33,135 nt of DNA from Bacillus sp. EB01 (GCF_000613125.1 NZ_HG964497.1:5135672-5168806), one strand, 5' to 3'; shown: positions 16,502-26,169, counted from the stretch's first letter. Program-made: numbers and translations. Notes: generated from the letters alone by a model not told the origin.

Positions 16502-18391
16502 TTATTCTGCCTTAACCCTTGCTACCCTGCCATTTTCCAGGTAAACCAATAGAATAGAGATATCAGCAGGGTTAACCCCCGATATCCGGGATGCCTGAGC
16601 AATGGAAAGAGGCCTAACCTGCTTCAGATTATGGCGGGCCTCTGTTGCAATTCCTGAAATGGCATCATAATCAATATTCTCGGGAATCTTTTTATTCTCC
16701 ATTTTTTTAAGCCTATCGACCTGCTGAAGCGATTTTTCAATGTATCCCTCGTATTTTATCTGAATTTCAACTTGTTCCTTTACCTCTTCATCCAAATGTA
16801 TTTCCGGGGGAATGATATTTTCTATAGTGCTGTATACAACCTCGGTCCTTTTTAGGAAGTCAGATGCTCGAATACCATCTTTTAACTCACTTCCTCCAAG
16901 ATTGCGAATAAGCTCCTGGACGTCCGGCGTTGGTTTGATAATTTGTGAATAAAGCCGTTTCTTTTCAGCTTCAACAGCCGATTTTTTTTGCAGGAATCTT
17001 TCATGGCGTTCTTCAGGAATAAGCCCGATTTGAGAGCCAATTTCAGTCAAACGCAAATCAGCATTATCATGGCGAAGCAACAGCCTGTACTCGGCTCTTG
17101 AGGTAAGTAACCGATATGGTTCATTTGTTCCTTTTGTTATAAGGTCATCTATCATTACTCCAATATAAGCATCAGACCTGCTGAGAATCAACTCTTCCCT
17201 CCCAAGTGCTCTTTGGGCAGCATTAATGCCTGCCATCAACCCTTGGCCAGCAGCCTCCTCATATCCGGATGTTCCGTTTATTTGCCCTGCTGTATATAGA
17301 TTCTTAACCTTTTTTGTTTCCAATGTGGGCCATAGCTGAGTTGGTACAATTGCATCATACTCAATGGCATATCCAGCTCTCATCATCTGCGCTTCTTCCA
17401 AACCAGGAACAGTTCTTATAATACGGTGTTGTACATCTTCTGGCAGACTTGTTGACAGCCCTTGTACATATACCTCTTCGGTGTTTCTGCCCTCTGGCTC
17501 AAGAAAGATTTGATGGCGGGGCTTATCATTGAACCGGACTACCTTGTCCTCTATAGATGGACAATAGCGAGGACCTGTCCCTTTTATCATACCGGAAAAC
17601 ATCGGGGAGCGATGTAAATTTTCTTCAATAATTCGATGAGTATTTTCACTCGTGTAAGTCAACCAGCATGGAAGCTGATCGGTGATATATTTCGTTGTAT
17701 CATAAGAAAATGCCCTCGGTGTTTCATCACCTGGCTGAATTTCCGTTTTTGAGTAGTCAATTGTACCGCTATGGATGCGCGGAGGGGTTCCTGTTTTAAA
17801 ACGGACAAGGTCTAAGCCCAATTGTTCAAGGTGCTCCGAAAGTTTAATCGAAGGCTGTTGGTTATTCGGACCGCTTGAATACTTTAAATCTCCAATAATA
17901 ATTTCGCCGCGAAGGAAGGTTCCTGTCGTGATGACTACGGTTTTAGCGCGGTAAATAGCACCAGTTTTTGTTATGGCGCCAGTGCATACCCCGTCTTCGA
18001 CAATTAGTTCTTCTACCATCCCCTGGAGCAAGGTAAGGTTCTTTTCTTTCTCCAAAGTCTTTTTCATTTCATGCTGGTAGGCAAACTTGTCAGCCTGCGC
18101 ACGAAGAGCCCTGACCGCAGGACCTTTGCCAGTATTCAGCATTCTCATTTGTATATAGGTTTTATCGATATTCCTGCCCATTTCACCGCCTAGGGCATCT
18201 ATTTCCCTAACCACAATTCCTTTTGCTGGTCCTCCAACCGATGGATTGCAAGGCATAAAGGCAACCATATCAAGGTTGATTGTAATCATTAACGTTTTAG
18301 CACCAACCCGGGCAGCCGCCAAACCGGCTTCACAGCCAGCATGTCCCGCGCCGATAACAAGCACATCAAAATTTCCGGCTTCGTATTGCAT
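16502..18391 (-). CDS. mnmG: tRNA uridine-5-carboxymethylaminomethyl(34) synthesis enzyme MnmG
   Basis: FAD-dependent partner of MnmE that installs the cmnm5 group at wobble U34. The 629-aa product is full length. Visible are the FAD-binding [10 protein letters not shown] (14-23), [11 protein letters not shown] near 48-58, the KTGTPPRI segment, the [20 protein letters not shown] motif and the C-terminal helical domain that contacts MnmE (ending [16 protein letters not shown]). GGAGG lies 8 bases before the ATG. The spacer to mnmE is only 28 bases, so mnmE-mnmG-rsmG form one operon. Formerly gidA. Confidence 0.98.
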   Translation of the reverse strand: MQYEAGNFDVLVIGAGHAGCEAGLAAARVGAKTLMITINLDMVAFMPCNPSVGGPAKGIVVREIDALGGEMGRNIDKTYIQMRMLNTGKGPAVRALRAQADKFAYQHEMKKTLEKEKNLTLLQGMVEELIVEDGVCTGAITKTGAIYRAKTVVITTGTFLRGEIIIGDLKYSSGPNNQQPSIKLSEHLEQLGLDLVRFKTGTPPRIHSGTIDYSKTEIQPGDETPRAFSYDTTKYITDQLPCWLTYTSENTHRIIEENLHRSPMFSGMIKGTGPRYCPSIEDKVVRFNDKPRHQIFLEPEGRNTEEVYVQGLSTSLPEDVQHRIIRTVPGLEEAQMMRAGYAIEYDAIVPTQLWPTLETKKVKNLYTAGQINGTSGYEEAAGQGLMAGINAAQRALGREELILSRSDAYIGVMIDDLITKGTNEPYRLLTSRAEYRLLLRHDNADLRLTEIGSQIGLIPEERHERFLQKKSAVEAEKKRLYSQIIKPTPDVQELIRNLGGSELKDGIRASDFLKRTEVVYSTIENIIPPEIHLDEEVKEQVEIQIKYEGYIEKSLQQVDRLKKMENKKIPENIDYDAISGIATEARHNLKQVRPLSIAQASRISGVNPADISILLVYLENGRVARVKAE

Positions 18392-18419
18392 GTACGCTGC
18401 CTCCTTTTAAAATTAAAAT

Positions 18420-19805
18420 TTACTTACCGAGGCAGAATTGAGAGAAGAGCTGGTCAATCAAACTTTCATGGACACTCTCCCCAATTACCTCACCCAATAG
18501 TTCCCACGCTCTTGTCAAATCTATTTGTACGATATCAATAGGTGTATCCATTTCCACTCCTGCAATTGCTTCTTCTATCGAATGAAGTGCCTGGCCAATC
18601 AATGCAATATGCCGGCTATTAGAGACATAAGTCATATCGCCAGCCTCTATTTCCCCTGCAAAAAACAAGTCTGCAATTGCTTGCTCAAGTTCTTCAATTC
18701 CCTTATCTTCAATAAGTGAAGTCGTTATGATTTTCCTGCCAGATGCAAGAGCCTCTACCTCTGTAAAATCAATTTGTCTCTCCAAGTCCGTCTTGTTGAC
18801 TATAATAATCGTGTCCATTCCTTCAGTTGCCTTAAAAATATTCCGATCCTCATCGGTCAACCGGTCGGAATTATTTAAGACAAGCAGAATCAAATCTGCA
18901 TCTTTCAATACCTGGCGCGATCTTTCAACACCTATTTTTTCAACAATATCCTCAGTTTCCCTTATACCTGCAGTATCTAACAGCCTTAGGGGGACACCTC
19001 TTACATTGACATATTCTTCAATGACATCCCGGGTTGTACCTGGAATATCCGTTACAATAGCCTTGTTTTCCTGAACAAGGCTATTCAGCAAAGAGGATTT
19101 TCCAACATTCGGTCTTCCTACAATCACCGTCGAAAGCCCTTCCCTCAATATTTTACCCTGCTGGGATGTTTGTAAAAGCCCTTGCAATTCGCCTCTTATA
19201 TAATTGGACTTTTCCAACAGCATAGTATGGGTCATTTCTTCAACATCATCATACTCTGGATAGTCTATATTCACTTCAACATGAGCAAGGATTTCAAGGA
19301 TTTCCTGGCGGAGCCTTTTAATGAGGCGTGATAGGCGCCCCTCCATCTGCCCAAGAGCTACATTCATCGCCCTGTCTGTTTTTGCCCGAATCAAGTCCAT
19401 TACAGCCTCTGCCTGGGAGAGATCGATACGTCCATTAAGAAAGGCGCGTTTTGTAAATTCACCTGGTTCAGCCAGCCTGGCTCCATTGTTCAATACGAGC
19501 TGAAGGACTCGATTGACACTAACCAGCCCCCCATGGCAGTTTATTTCTATTACATCCTCCCTTGTGAACGTCCTAGGCCCCCTCATAGCGGAGACCATTA
19601 CTTCTTCAACAATTGAGTCTGTCTTTGGATCGACTAGGTGCCCGTAATGGATTGTATGGCTAGGAACCATTGATAGTCTTTTTCCGGCCGGGTTCCTGAA
19701 TACTTTATCAGCAATTGAAAAAGCGTCATCGCCACTTAAACGGACTATCGCAATCGCTCCCTCACCCATAGGGGTCGATATTGCCGCAATCGTATCAAAC
19801 TCCAT
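18420..19805 (-). CDS. mnmE: tRNA modification GTPase MnmE
   Basis: K+-dependent GTPase that acts with MnmG on wobble uridine. The start at 19805 gives 461 aa, beginning [22 protein letters not shown] as in the family, with GAGGTG 6 bases upstream. An open extension to 19838 is rejected. The N-terminal folate-binding domain (about 1-118) precedes the helical domain with an inserted G domain (about 220-380): GRPNVGKSS (230-238), [16 protein letters not shown] and NKTD. The C-terminal CLGK (458-461) carries the conserved cysteine. A DnaA-box cluster lies upstream. Also called thdF/trmE. Confidence 0.98.
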   Translation of the reverse strand: MEFDTIAAISTPMGEGAIAIVRLSGDDAFSIADKVFRNPAGKRLSMVPSHTIHYGHLVDPKTDSIVEEVMVSAMRGPRTFTREDVIEINCHGGLVSVNRVLQLVLNNGARLAEPGEFTKRAFLNGRIDLSQAEAVMDLIRAKTDRAMNVALGQMEGRLSRLIKRLRQEILEILAHVEVNIDYPEYDDVEEMTHTMLLEKSNYIRGELQGLLQTSQQGKILREGLSTVIVGRPNVGKSSLLNSLVQENKAIVTDIPGTTRDVIEEYVNVRGVPLRLLDTAGIRETEDIVEKIGVERSRQVLKDADLILLVLNNSDRLTDEDRNIFKATEGMDTIIIVNKTDLERQIDFTEVEALASGRKIITTSLIEDKGIEELEQAIADLFFAGEIEAGDMTYVSNSRHIALIGQALHSIEEAIAGVEMDTPIDIVQIDLTRAWELLGEVIGESVHESLIDQLFSQFCLGK

Positions 19806-19918
19806 ATTATCCACCTCTATTCTTATAGTCCAATACATTTATCTATTAAATGAAGTCTCATTAGTTTAAAACACCAAAATAGTAGCATACCATAGCTTGA
19901 TTGGCTGCGAAAGGCTGC

Positions 19919-19975
19919 TTATCCACAGCTGTTAAAGTCAACAAGTTTTATTTTAACTTATCCACATGTGAATAA
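19919..19975. promoter_or_regulatory. DnaA-box cluster upstream of mnmE
   Basis: Two perfect DnaA boxes TTATCCACA on the plus strand (19919-19927, 19958-19966) are joined by a convergent TGTGAATAA (19967-19975) that abuts the second. A DnaA-binding region upstream of thdF/mnmE is known in B. subtilis outside oriC, so this looks like a conserved extra-origin titration or regulatory site. It occupies the mnmE-jag spacer (339 bases). Confidence 0.85.
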
Positions 19976-20092
19976 CAATAAAGCATGTCTGAATGGAAAG
20001 AGTTTTTGAAACCATTATGTTATTTTGCCTTAAATCATTAAAAGATTTATGTCCACTCCAGGAAGACACCTCTTCAATTCAATTTTTTTCAT

Positions 20093-20128
20093 AAAAAAAA
20101 CTCCCTGCCAGCTGCCTGACAAGGAGTT
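20093..20128 (-). terminator. Terminator of the spoIIIJ-jag transcript
   Basis: On the minus strand AACTCC pairs with GGAGTT around an internally foldable loop (CAG/CTG), followed by a run of T residues. It begins 17 bases past the jag stop. Confidence 0.85.
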
Positions 20129-20144
20129 TTCCTATTAATAAAAA

Positions 20145-20762
20145 TTAACGGATTGGTGAAATCACAATATGCCGATGAGGCTCGGTACCATCCGAATAAG
20201 TTTTAACTTTCGTGTTTTCTGACAATGCCGTATGAATGACTTTTCTTTCATATGATGGCATCGGCTCAAGTGTCACGTTCTTACCTGTTTTCAATGCCTT
20301 TTGTGCGAGGCGCTGAGCAAGCTGGATAAGTGTTTCATTTCGTCGATTCCGGTAATCCTCAGCATCCAGAATGACAGTTAAATATTGTTCCGAGAATCGG
20401 TTAAGGACCAACTGAGTCAAATATTGCAGGGAATTGAGAGTCTGGCCCCTTTTACCAATCAATATTGCGATTTTTTCTCCAGAAAGAACAAATGTTACAT
20501 GCTTGCCATCCTTAATTGTTTCAATTTCAATTGGGGCTCCCATTTGTTCAGCCACCTGATATAGAAATTTTCTTGCCTCTTCTAGCGGATCAATTCTTAC
20601 TGTTACCTTTACAATGGCCGGCCTCGAGCCGAAACCGAAAATCCCTTTTTTACCTTCGTCAACAATCTCAACATCTGTACGTTCTTTCGTGGTGTTTAAC
20701 TGAGCAAGTGCTGATTGTACTGCATCTTCAACGGTTTGTCCGCTGGCAGTTATCTGTTTCAC
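20145..20762 (-). CDS. jag: RNA-binding protein Jag (KhpB/EloR)
   Basis: Single-strand nucleic acid-binding protein linked to cell elongation and division control in Gram-positives. The 205-aa product has an N-terminal Jag domain (about 1-55, [29 protein letters not shown]). A KH domain follows (about 75-140) with the [13 protein letters not shown] loop, then a C-terminal R3H domain (about 140-203, [27 protein letters not shown]). The start is GTG (20762), overlapping the spoIIIJ stop by 4 bases (GTGA). GGGGAG lies 7 bases upstream, within spoIIIJ. Translational coupling is likely. Confidence 0.97.
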   Translation of the reverse strand: MKQITASGQTVEDAVQSALAQLNTTKERTDVEIVDEGKKGIFGFGSRPAIVKVTVRIDPLEEARKFLYQVAEQMGAPIEIETIKDGKHVTFVLSGEKIAILIGKRGQTLNSLQYLTQLVLNRFSEQYLTVILDAEDYRNRRNETLIQLAQRLAQKALKTGKNVTLEPMPSYERKVIHTALSENTKVKTYSDGTEPHRHIVISPIR

Positions 20763-21535
20763 TTTTTAGCTCCCCCCGCGTTGCCGGAGGCTTGCGCCTT
20801 TTTCAAGTCCGGCCCTTTAATGAAATATGTTTGGACAATCATGAAAATATTTCCTACTACCCAGTACAGAGAAAGGGCTGCCGGGAAATTAATCGCAAAT
20901 ATAATAATCATAAGCGGCATCATCCAAAGCATCATCTGCATTTGAGGATTGTCCGGCATTCCGGCCATTGACATTTTTTGTTGGATAAATGTAGTCAGGC
21001 CAGCTACTAACGGAAGGATATAATATGGATCCTTATCCCCTAGGTCGAACCAAAGGAAGTTATGGTCAGCAATTGCCCTCGTCCTTGATATTGCATGGTA
21101 AAAACCAATCAATATCGGCATCTGGACAAATAACGGGAAACAGCCTGCCATTGGATTGACACCATGTTTCTGGAATAATGCCATTGTTTCCTGTTGCAAT
21201 TTTTGCTGTGTCTTTTGGTCCTTGGAGCTGTATTTCTCTTGAAGCTTTTTCATCTCTGGCTGCAAAGCCTGCATTGCCTTTGTACTCTTTGTCTGTTTAA
21301 TCATTAAGGGCAGGATAGCCAGACGAATCAAAATAGTTACGGCGATGATCGATAACCCAAAGCTCCCCCACAATAATTCTGCTCCCTCAATAATTAGCCA
21401 AGAAAGCGGGTAGACAATGTACTCATTCCAAAAACCTGTGCTCTCTGCTGTTATCGGCTTGTTTACCTCGGTACAACCTGTTAAGAAAAGAACAAATGAA
21501 AACAAACCAATAAACGTGAATATTCGTTTACTCAA
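20759..21535 (-). CDS. spoIIIJ: Membrane protein insertase YidC1/SpoIIIJ
   Basis: Insertase of the YidC/Oxa1 family, with or without the Sec translocon; in B. subtilis SpoIIIJ is needed for forespore SigG activity. The 258-aa product has a lipoprotein signal peptide with lipobox LTGC (Cys21), a 60KD_IMP domain with about five membrane helices, the conserved GPxS-like segment [23 protein letters not shown] containing the hydrophilic-groove arginine, and a basic C-terminal tail. The start codon is TTG at 21535, 9-10 bases after AAGGAGG. It sits between rnpA and jag as in other bacilli. Confidence 0.97.
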   Translation of the reverse strand: MSKRIFTFIGLFSFVLFLTGCTEVNKPITAESTGFWNEYIVYPLSWLIIEGAELLWGSFGLSIIAVTILIRLAILPLMIKQTKSTKAMQALQPEMKKLQEKYSSKDQKTQQKLQQETMALFQKHGVNPMAGCFPLFVQMPILIGFYHAISRTRAIADHNFLWFDLGDKDPYYILPLVAGLTTFIQQKMSMAGMPDNPQMQMMLWMMPLMIIIFAINFPAALSLYWVVGNIFMIVQTYFIKGPDLKKAQASGNAGGAKK

Positions 21536-21670
21536 CCGAAATTTCCTCCTTAAAACGGATGGTTATATTGGTGGGAAAACCCATACATACTATTAAAGAG
21601 ACGCTATCTGAATCATTCTATCATTTTTTTCCCTGAAGTGCTTTCAAAATTTGCATATAGGAGCAACTTT

Positions 21671-22033
21671 TCACTTTTTTTCATAGGAATAGTCCCTTTT
21701 CAACACCTTTGCAAGCTTCAATACATGCACCAGGCTTTTTTTGACCTCAAAAAAGTCCATATCAGAAACAGGTTTCCTGGCTATAATGACATAGTCAAAA
21801 CCATTTGCGAGTCCGTCTTTCACTTCAAAAACCGACTGACGTATGTATCTTTTAACCTGGTTACGAACCACAGCATTCCCTATCTTCTTGCTCACTGATA
21901 GGCCAATTCTAAAATTGGTTTGTCCTTCTTTTTTTAAGACGTAAACAATGAACTGCCTATTGGCTGTTGAATGTCCCTTTTTAAAAACCTGCTGAAAATC
22001 CTTATTCTCTTTTATTCTGTATTCCTTTTTCAT
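21671..22033 (-). CDS. rnpA: Ribonuclease P protein component
   Basis: Protein subunit of RNase P, which matures the 5' ends of tRNAs with the catalytic RNA (encoded elsewhere). The start at 22033 gives 120 aa beginning [20 protein letters not shown], with AAGGTG 5 bases upstream. An open extension to 22081 is rejected. The conserved RNA-binding stretch is [23 protein letters not shown] (family RNR motif, here RNQVKR). [10 protein letters not shown] lies near the C-terminus. It is separated from rpmH by a terminator, so it may depend on readthrough or its own promoter. Confidence 0.97.
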   Translation of the reverse strand: MKKEYRIKENKDFQQVFKKGHSTANRQFIVYVLKKEGQTNFRIGLSVSKKIGNAVVRNQVKRYIRQSVFEVKDGLANGFDYVIIARKPVSDMDFFEVKKSLVHVLKLAKVLKRDYSYEKK

Positions 22034-22171
22034 ACGCACACCTTCACTCCGGACTAATAACAGCCCATCCCTAAGTGTCATCCTAACCTTTAATAGAACT
22101 CTCTATTCCAAATCAACCGATAATCTAGACTGATCGAGAGTATACCAATTGTCCTATTTTCCTCCAAATAG

Positions 22172-22200
22172 AAAAAAAAGACCACTGAGACGGTCAGTGG
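22172..22200 (-). terminator. Terminator or attenuator between rpmH and rnpA
   Basis: On the minus strand CCACTGA pairs with TCAGTGG (5-base loop), followed by TCTTTTTTTT. It starts right after the rpmH stop codon and probably lowers rnpA expression relative to the abundant L34. Confidence 0.9.
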
Positions 22201-22201
22201 C

Positions 22202-22336
22202 TTAAGCTGATAATACTTTTCTTCCTTTTTGGCGACGGCGTGCAATTACCTTGCGGCCGGTTGCAGAGCTCATACGCTTACGGAAACCGTGAACTTTGCT
22301 ATGTTTCCTTTTATTTGGCTGGTAAGTCCTTTTCAT
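22202..22336 (-). CDS. rpmH: 50S ribosomal protein L34
   Basis: Very basic 44-aa ribosomal protein. Translation gives [18 protein letters not shown], then [20 protein letters not shown] and RKVLSA, which is the full L34 family pattern. GGAGGTG lies 7 bases upstream of the ATG, and a near-consensus SigA promoter lies about 90 bases upstream. It is the first gene of the leftward rpmH-rnpA-spoIIIJ-jag cluster and marks the left border of oriC. Confidence 0.98.
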   Translation of the reverse strand: MKRTYQPNKRKHSKVHGFRKRMSSATGRKVIARRRQKGRKVLSA

Positions 22337-22425
22337 TCTATGACACCTCCCTGAGGAATTGCTTAATTGCTTATAAAGACAGTCTGGATATTTTAGAAAT
22401 AGTTTTTGTTGAGACAGTCTTAATT

Positions 22426-22455
22426 ATTATAGAGAGGTCCCCTGCCAATTGTCAA
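22426..22455 (-). promoter_or_regulatory. SigA promoter of rpmH
   Basis: On the minus strand a perfect -35 TTGACA (22455-22450) and a perfect -10 TATAAT (22431-22426) are separated by 18 bases. Confidence 0.85.
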
Positions 22456-22955
22456 CTATTGTTTGGGTTTTTCATACTTCTTCCAACAATGTTCAACTGC
22501 TCAACACTTTTTTGAATTGAACTAATATAGGTAGATTCGAATTCTTAAGTGAGAGGAACCAAATCAATTTTAACTTAAAACTCCCGCGACGAAATATTTA
22601 AATTATCGCGTTCAATCATTTATATAGGATATATAGGAGAAAGAACGAATGCAGTAAGGGAAGCTAAATAAATTCAAAGTACCTTTTACTTACAAACCCT
22701 GCCTACTATATATGATCCGGAAACCCTTCTTCATGCAGCAGGTTTTCTTCAAACTGCATTGCAAGGATTCTTTCTATCCCTTCACCAGTATAATCCGCGT
22801 TAGTTTAGATTAACAAGCAAACTTCCAAAACTTACTTCTTCATATCTCACTTTGCCAAAACCATTTTCTTAATCCTAGTAAACAAAATAAAAGACTGAGT
22901 ATTTTTTACTTTTTTTCATCACAGAAAAAAGAGAAAACCAGCGCTCTACTTAAGC
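22456..22955. other. Left part of the rpmH-dnaA spacer, no confident gene
   Basis: AT-rich, without DnaA boxes. A minus-strand frame is open for 33 codons (22706-22804) and reads like protein (GEGIERILAMQFEENLLHEE). However, it is bounded by stops, its only ATG is internal and no ribosome site is seen, so it may be a gene remnant or chance. Confidence 0.3.
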
Positions 22956-23272
22956 TGTGGATAATTTCCGACATATTTTTTAGCTTTTCAAGAGGTTATT
23001 GACAAGTTTTTCACATGTTCTCTTATTGTGGATAAATTTTGTTAACAAACCTGTTGTTGTTGTGGATAATCTTTTAAAACCATTGCGCACCTTATCTTTT
23101 TCTGATATTATAGTTGTGTTTTCACTTCTACGAATTAAATGTGGATAAATTAATTATCCACAGACTGTGGATAACTTGTGGACAGTTATTCAAGGGTGTT
23201 GTTGAAATTTGTCCACAGGTAGAGGATATTGTCGAAACCCCTTCTTCTTTCCTTATTATATGTTTTTCCACA
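22956..23272. other. oriC, upstream DnaA-box region (incAB-like)
   Basis: Boxes matching TTATCCACA perfectly: minus orientation at 22956-22964, 23027-23035, 23061-23069, 23140-23148 and 23166-23174; plus orientation at 23154-23162. One-mismatch boxes are TTGTCCACA (23209-23217) and TTTTCCACA (23264-23272). The position between rpmH and dnaA matches the incAB part of the bipartite B. subtilis origin, where DnaA also represses its own gene. Confidence 0.95.
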
Positions 23273-23303
23273 GTTACAACCACCTGAATATTTATACAAC
23301 AGG

Positions 23304-23322
23304 GTTATACACCTTGTATAAC
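23304..23322. promoter_or_regulatory. Dyad in the dnaA leader
   Basis: GTTATACA and TGTATAAC (23304-23311/23315-23322) form a perfect 8-bp inverted repeat with a 3-base centre. It lies 65 bases upstream of the dnaA start codon. It is not a DnaA box and has no T-run. A regulatory protein site is possible. Confidence 0.35.
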
Positions 23323-23386
23323 AGTGACCAAAATATTCGCTTTTCATGAATTTTTATTATTCTACTAAAAAAGGAGGGAAAATAGA

Positions 23387-24733
23387 TTGGAGAATATCTC
23401 GGACTTGTGGAATGAAGCTCTGGCCAGTATACAAAAGAAAATAAGCAAACCAAGCTTTGATACCTGGCTTAAATCAACCAAGTCGCATGCACTTCAAGGT
23501 AATACATTAATCATTACAGCACCGAACGAATTTGCCCGTGATTGGCTAGAAGAACGTTATTCCCAGTTAATCTCAGAAATACTTTATGAAATTACGGGAG
23601 AAGAACTTGAAATCAAATTTATTATTCCTCAGGTACAAAATGATGATGTACTTGATTTGCAATTTTCCAAAACAAAAGCGAAAAAAGAGGATGAACATAA
23701 CGATATCCCTCTTACAATGCTAAACCCAAAATATACATTTGATACATTCGTCATCGGATCTGGAAACCGATTTGCCCACGCAGCATCACTTGCTGTTGCA
23801 GAGGCTCCAGCTAAAGCCTATAATCCCCTATTTATTTATGGTGGAGTTGGACTTGGTAAAACACACTTGATGCATGCGATTGGCCATTATGTTTTGGAAC
23901 ATAACCCGTCAGCCAAGGTGGTTTACCTTTCCTCTGAAAAGTTCACGAATGAATTCATCAATTCAATCCGCGATAACAAGGCAATTGAATTCCGTAATAA
24001 GTACCGAAAAGTTGATGTACTTTTAATTGATGATATTCAATTCCTGGCTGGCAAAGAATCCACCCAGGAAGAATTTTTCCATACATTTAATACATTACAT
24101 GAGGAAAGCAAACAAATAATTATCTCTAGCGATCGGCCTCCGAAAGAAATTCCGACTCTCGAAGACAGGCTCCGAAGCCGTTTCGAATGGGGTCTGATTA
24201 CAGACATCACCCCTCCGGATCTCGAAACGCGGATTGCAATTCTTCGAAAGAAAGCCAAGGCAGAGGGACTTGATATTCCGAATGAAGTAATGCTCTATAT
24301 AGCGAACCAAATCGATTCCAATATTCGTGAACTCGAAGGGGCTTTAATTAGAGTTGTTGCTTATTCTTCATTAATAAATAAAGATATTAATGCTGATTTG
24401 GCAGCAGAGGCTTTGAAAGATATTATTCCGAATTCGAAACCAAAAATGATTACAATACTTGATATTCAAAAAGCTGTAGGACAGCAATTTAATATTAAAC
24501 TTGAGGATTTCAAAGCTAAGAAGAGAACTAAATCGGTTGCCTTCCCACGGCAGGTTGCAATGTATCTATCCAGGGAATTAACAGATTTCTCATTACCAAA
24601 GATTGGTGAGGAATTCGGAGGCAGGGATCACACAACCGTTATTCATGCTCATGAAAAGATTTCGAAACTACTCACTTCGGATGTCCAGCTTCAAATGCAG
24701 GTTAAAGAATTAAATGAGCTGTTGAAGGTTTAA
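23387..24733 (+). CDS. dnaA: Chromosomal replication initiator DnaA
   Basis: AAA+ initiator that binds DnaA boxes and opens oriC. The 448-aa product has domain I (about 1-80), a short linker (about 80-110), the AAA+ domain with GGVGLGKT (152-159) and VLLIDDIQF (211-219), and C-terminal domain IV with the signature [15 protein letters not shown] (410-424). The start is TTG at 23387 after AAGGAGG at 9 bases, as in B. subtilis, where dnaA also starts with TTG. It is flanked by DnaA boxes on both sides, implying autoregulation, and is followed by dnaN. Confidence 0.99.
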   Translation: MENISDLWNEALASIQKKISKPSFDTWLKSTKSHALQGNTLIITAPNEFARDWLEERYSQLISEILYEITGEELEIKFIIPQVQNDDVLDLQFSKTKAKKEDEHNDIPLTMLNPKYTFDTFVIGSGNRFAHAASLAVAEAPAKAYNPLFIYGGVGLGKTHLMHAIGHYVLEHNPSAKVVYLSSEKFTNEFINSIRDNKAIEFRNKYRKVDVLLIDDIQFLAGKESTQEEFFHTFNTLHEESKQIIISSDRPPKEIPTLEDRLRSRFEWGLITDITPPDLETRIAILRKKAKAEGLDIPNEVMLYIANQIDSNIRELEGALIRVVAYSSLINKDINADLAAEALKDIIPNSKPKMITILDIQKAVGQQFNIKLEDFKAKKRTKSVAFPRQVAMYLSRELTDFSLPKIGEEFGGRDHTTVIHAHEKISKLLTSDVQLQMQVKELNELLKV

Positions 24734-24765
24734 TGAATTTGTTGATAAGTCCTTATCAGTTACAC

Positions 24766-24822
24766 ACAGTCTATCCACATGTGGATAGACTGTCTTTCCT
24801 CTGAAAAAAAGACTTATCCACA
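24766..24822. other. oriC, downstream DnaA boxes (incC-like) with large palindrome
   Basis: A perfect 28-bp palindrome (24766-24793) contains two abutting divergent boxes CTATCCACA/TGTGGATAG, each one mismatch from consensus. A perfect box TTATCCACA follows at 24814-24822. In transcribed form the palindrome is a strong hairpin just past the dnaA stop and may also attenuate dnaA transcripts, although the following TCTTTCCT is a poor terminator tail. Confidence 0.9.
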
Positions 24823-24890
24823 TAATCACAGGGCCTACTAGTACTTCTACGATTTTTAAAGAACTTATTAATATATTCATCTACAAGAAA
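24823..24890 (+). other. DNA unwinding element of oriC with DnaA-trios
   Basis: Directly after the last box comes a GC patch (GGGCC), then triplet-periodic TACTAGTACTTCTACGAT (24836-24853) and an AT-rich stretch to about 24890. This order of box, GC clamp, trios and AT-rich DNA matches the BUS region of B. subtilis, where DnaA-trios guide strand opening. Confidence 0.85.
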
Positions 24891-24916
24891 ATTATGACGT
24901 GATCGGGGGAATAAAA

Positions 24917-26053
24917 ATGAAATTCAGTATTCAACGGGACAATCTAGTCCAAAGCGTGAATGATGTAATGAAGGCAGTTACATCGAGAACCACAATTCCA
25001 ATTCTGACAGGTATAAAGATTGTTGCCGGAGAAGAAGGTGTCACTCTCACTGGAAGTGATTCTGACGTTTCTATTCAATCTTTCATTCCAAAAGAAGAAA
25101 ACGGGGATGAAATTGTTGAAATTAAACAGCCGGGAGCGATTGTCCTCCAGGCAAAGTTCTTTAGTGAGATCGTAAAAAAGCTCCCTACTGATACTGTGGA
25201 GATTGAAGTGCAAAATCAGCTTCAGACTGTTATCCGTTCAGGAAAATCCGAATTTAATCTTAATGGACTTGATGCAGAGGAATATCCTCACCTTCCACAA
25301 ATTGAGGAAGATAACAAATTCAGGATTCCAGCAGATTTATTAAAAGCATTGATTCGCCAAACTGTTTTCGCAGTGTCCGTCTCAGAAACACGCCCTATCT
25401 TGACAGGTGTAAACTGGAAGATGGAAAATAATGAATTAACCTGTATTGCAACAGATTCCCATCGCCTGGCATTAAGAAAGGCCCGTGTAGAAACGGAGAA
25501 CAACGAAACCTATAACATCGTGATACCTGGTAAAAGCCTGACTGAATTGAGTAAGATTATTGCAGACACAAATGAACCAGTAGACATTGTCATTACAGAG
25601 AATCAAGTTTTATTTAAATCAAAGCATGTCTTATTCTTCTCAAGACTCCTTGAAGGAAACTATCCTGACACTTCCAGACTGATTCCTTCAGAAAGTAAAA
25701 CGGATGTTGTCTTGTTTACGAAGGATTTCCTTCATGCGATTGATCGTGCTTCCTTGCTCGCCAAAGAAGGAAGGAATAATGTTGTTAAGTTTTCCACACT
25801 TTCAGACAACATAGTGGAGGTTTCCTCAAATACACCTGAAATTGGAACAGTAGTTGAAGAAATACAGGGACAATCTGTTGAAGGAGAGGAATTAAAAATT
25901 TCCTTCAGTGCAAAATACTTAATGGATGCTCTTAAAGCCCTTGAAGGAACAGATATAAAAATTAGCTTTACTGGAGCGATGAGGCCTTTTGTAATTCGTC
26001 CGATTCATGATGAATCAATACTCCAGCTTATCCTTCCAGTTAGAACTTATTAG
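24917..26053 (+). CDS. dnaN: DNA polymerase III subunit beta (sliding clamp)
   Basis: Ring-shaped dimer that tethers polymerase to DNA and binds many partners. The start at 24917 (MKFSIQRDNLVQSVNDVMKAV) gives 378 aa, the usual length, with GGGGG 7 bases upstream; the 6-codon extension to 24899 is rejected. Three clamp domains are evident. SRTTIPILTGIKI lies in the first, TRPILTGVNW and IATDSHRLALRK in the second, and the C-terminal LILPVRTY is typical. It follows dnaA across the unwinding element and has its own terminator. Confidence 0.99.
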   Translation: MKFSIQRDNLVQSVNDVMKAVTSRTTIPILTGIKIVAGEEGVTLTGSDSDVSIQSFIPKEENGDEIVEIKQPGAIVLQAKFFSEIVKKLPTDTVEIEVQNQLQTVIRSGKSEFNLNGLDAEEYPHLPQIEEDNKFRIPADLLKALIRQTVFAVSVSETRPILTGVNWKMENNELTCIATDSHRLALRKARVETENNETYNIVIPGKSLTELSKIIADTNEPVDIVITENQVLFKSKHVLFFSRLLEGNYPDTSRLIPSESKTDVVLFTKDFLHAIDRASLLAKEGRNNVVKFSTLSDNIVEVSSNTPEIGTVVEEIQGQSVEGEELKISFSAKYLMDALKALEGTDIKISFTGAMRPFVIRPIHDESILQLILPVRTY

Positions 26054-26073
26054 TATGTATGCTTTGGTAAGAG

Positions 26074-26100
26074 GCTGCCGGTTAATCCTGGCGGCTTTTC
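26074..26100 (+). terminator. Terminator of dnaN
   Basis: GCTGCCGG pairs with CTGGCGGC (two G-T pairs, 6-base loop), followed by TTTTCTTG. It starts 20 bases past the dnaN stop. Confidence 0.8.
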
Positions 26101-26112
26101 TTGCAATTGAAG

Positions 26113-26169
26113 GGTGACACAACTCCTGCAATTTGGGGTGAGTACCGAATTTCCCGGAGTAGTGTCACC
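26113..26169. repeat. 57-bp palindromic repeat-like element
   Basis: GGTGACACAACTCC (26113-26126) and GGAGTAGTGTCACC (26156-26169) pair over 14 bp with one mismatch. The loop folds further through AATTTGG/CCGAATT. It has no T-run, so it is not an ordinary terminator, and it lies just after the dnaN terminator. Its compact full-length palindrome is typical of dispersed intergenic repeats; copy number cannot be judged from this window. Confidence 0.5.

Noticed and set aside
26147-26160. Possible Noc-binding site (AATTTCCCGG resembles half of ATTTCCCGGGAAAT).
   Set aside because: Only the left half and centre match; the right half AGTAGT is wrong, and the bases are explained by the 57-bp palindromic element.
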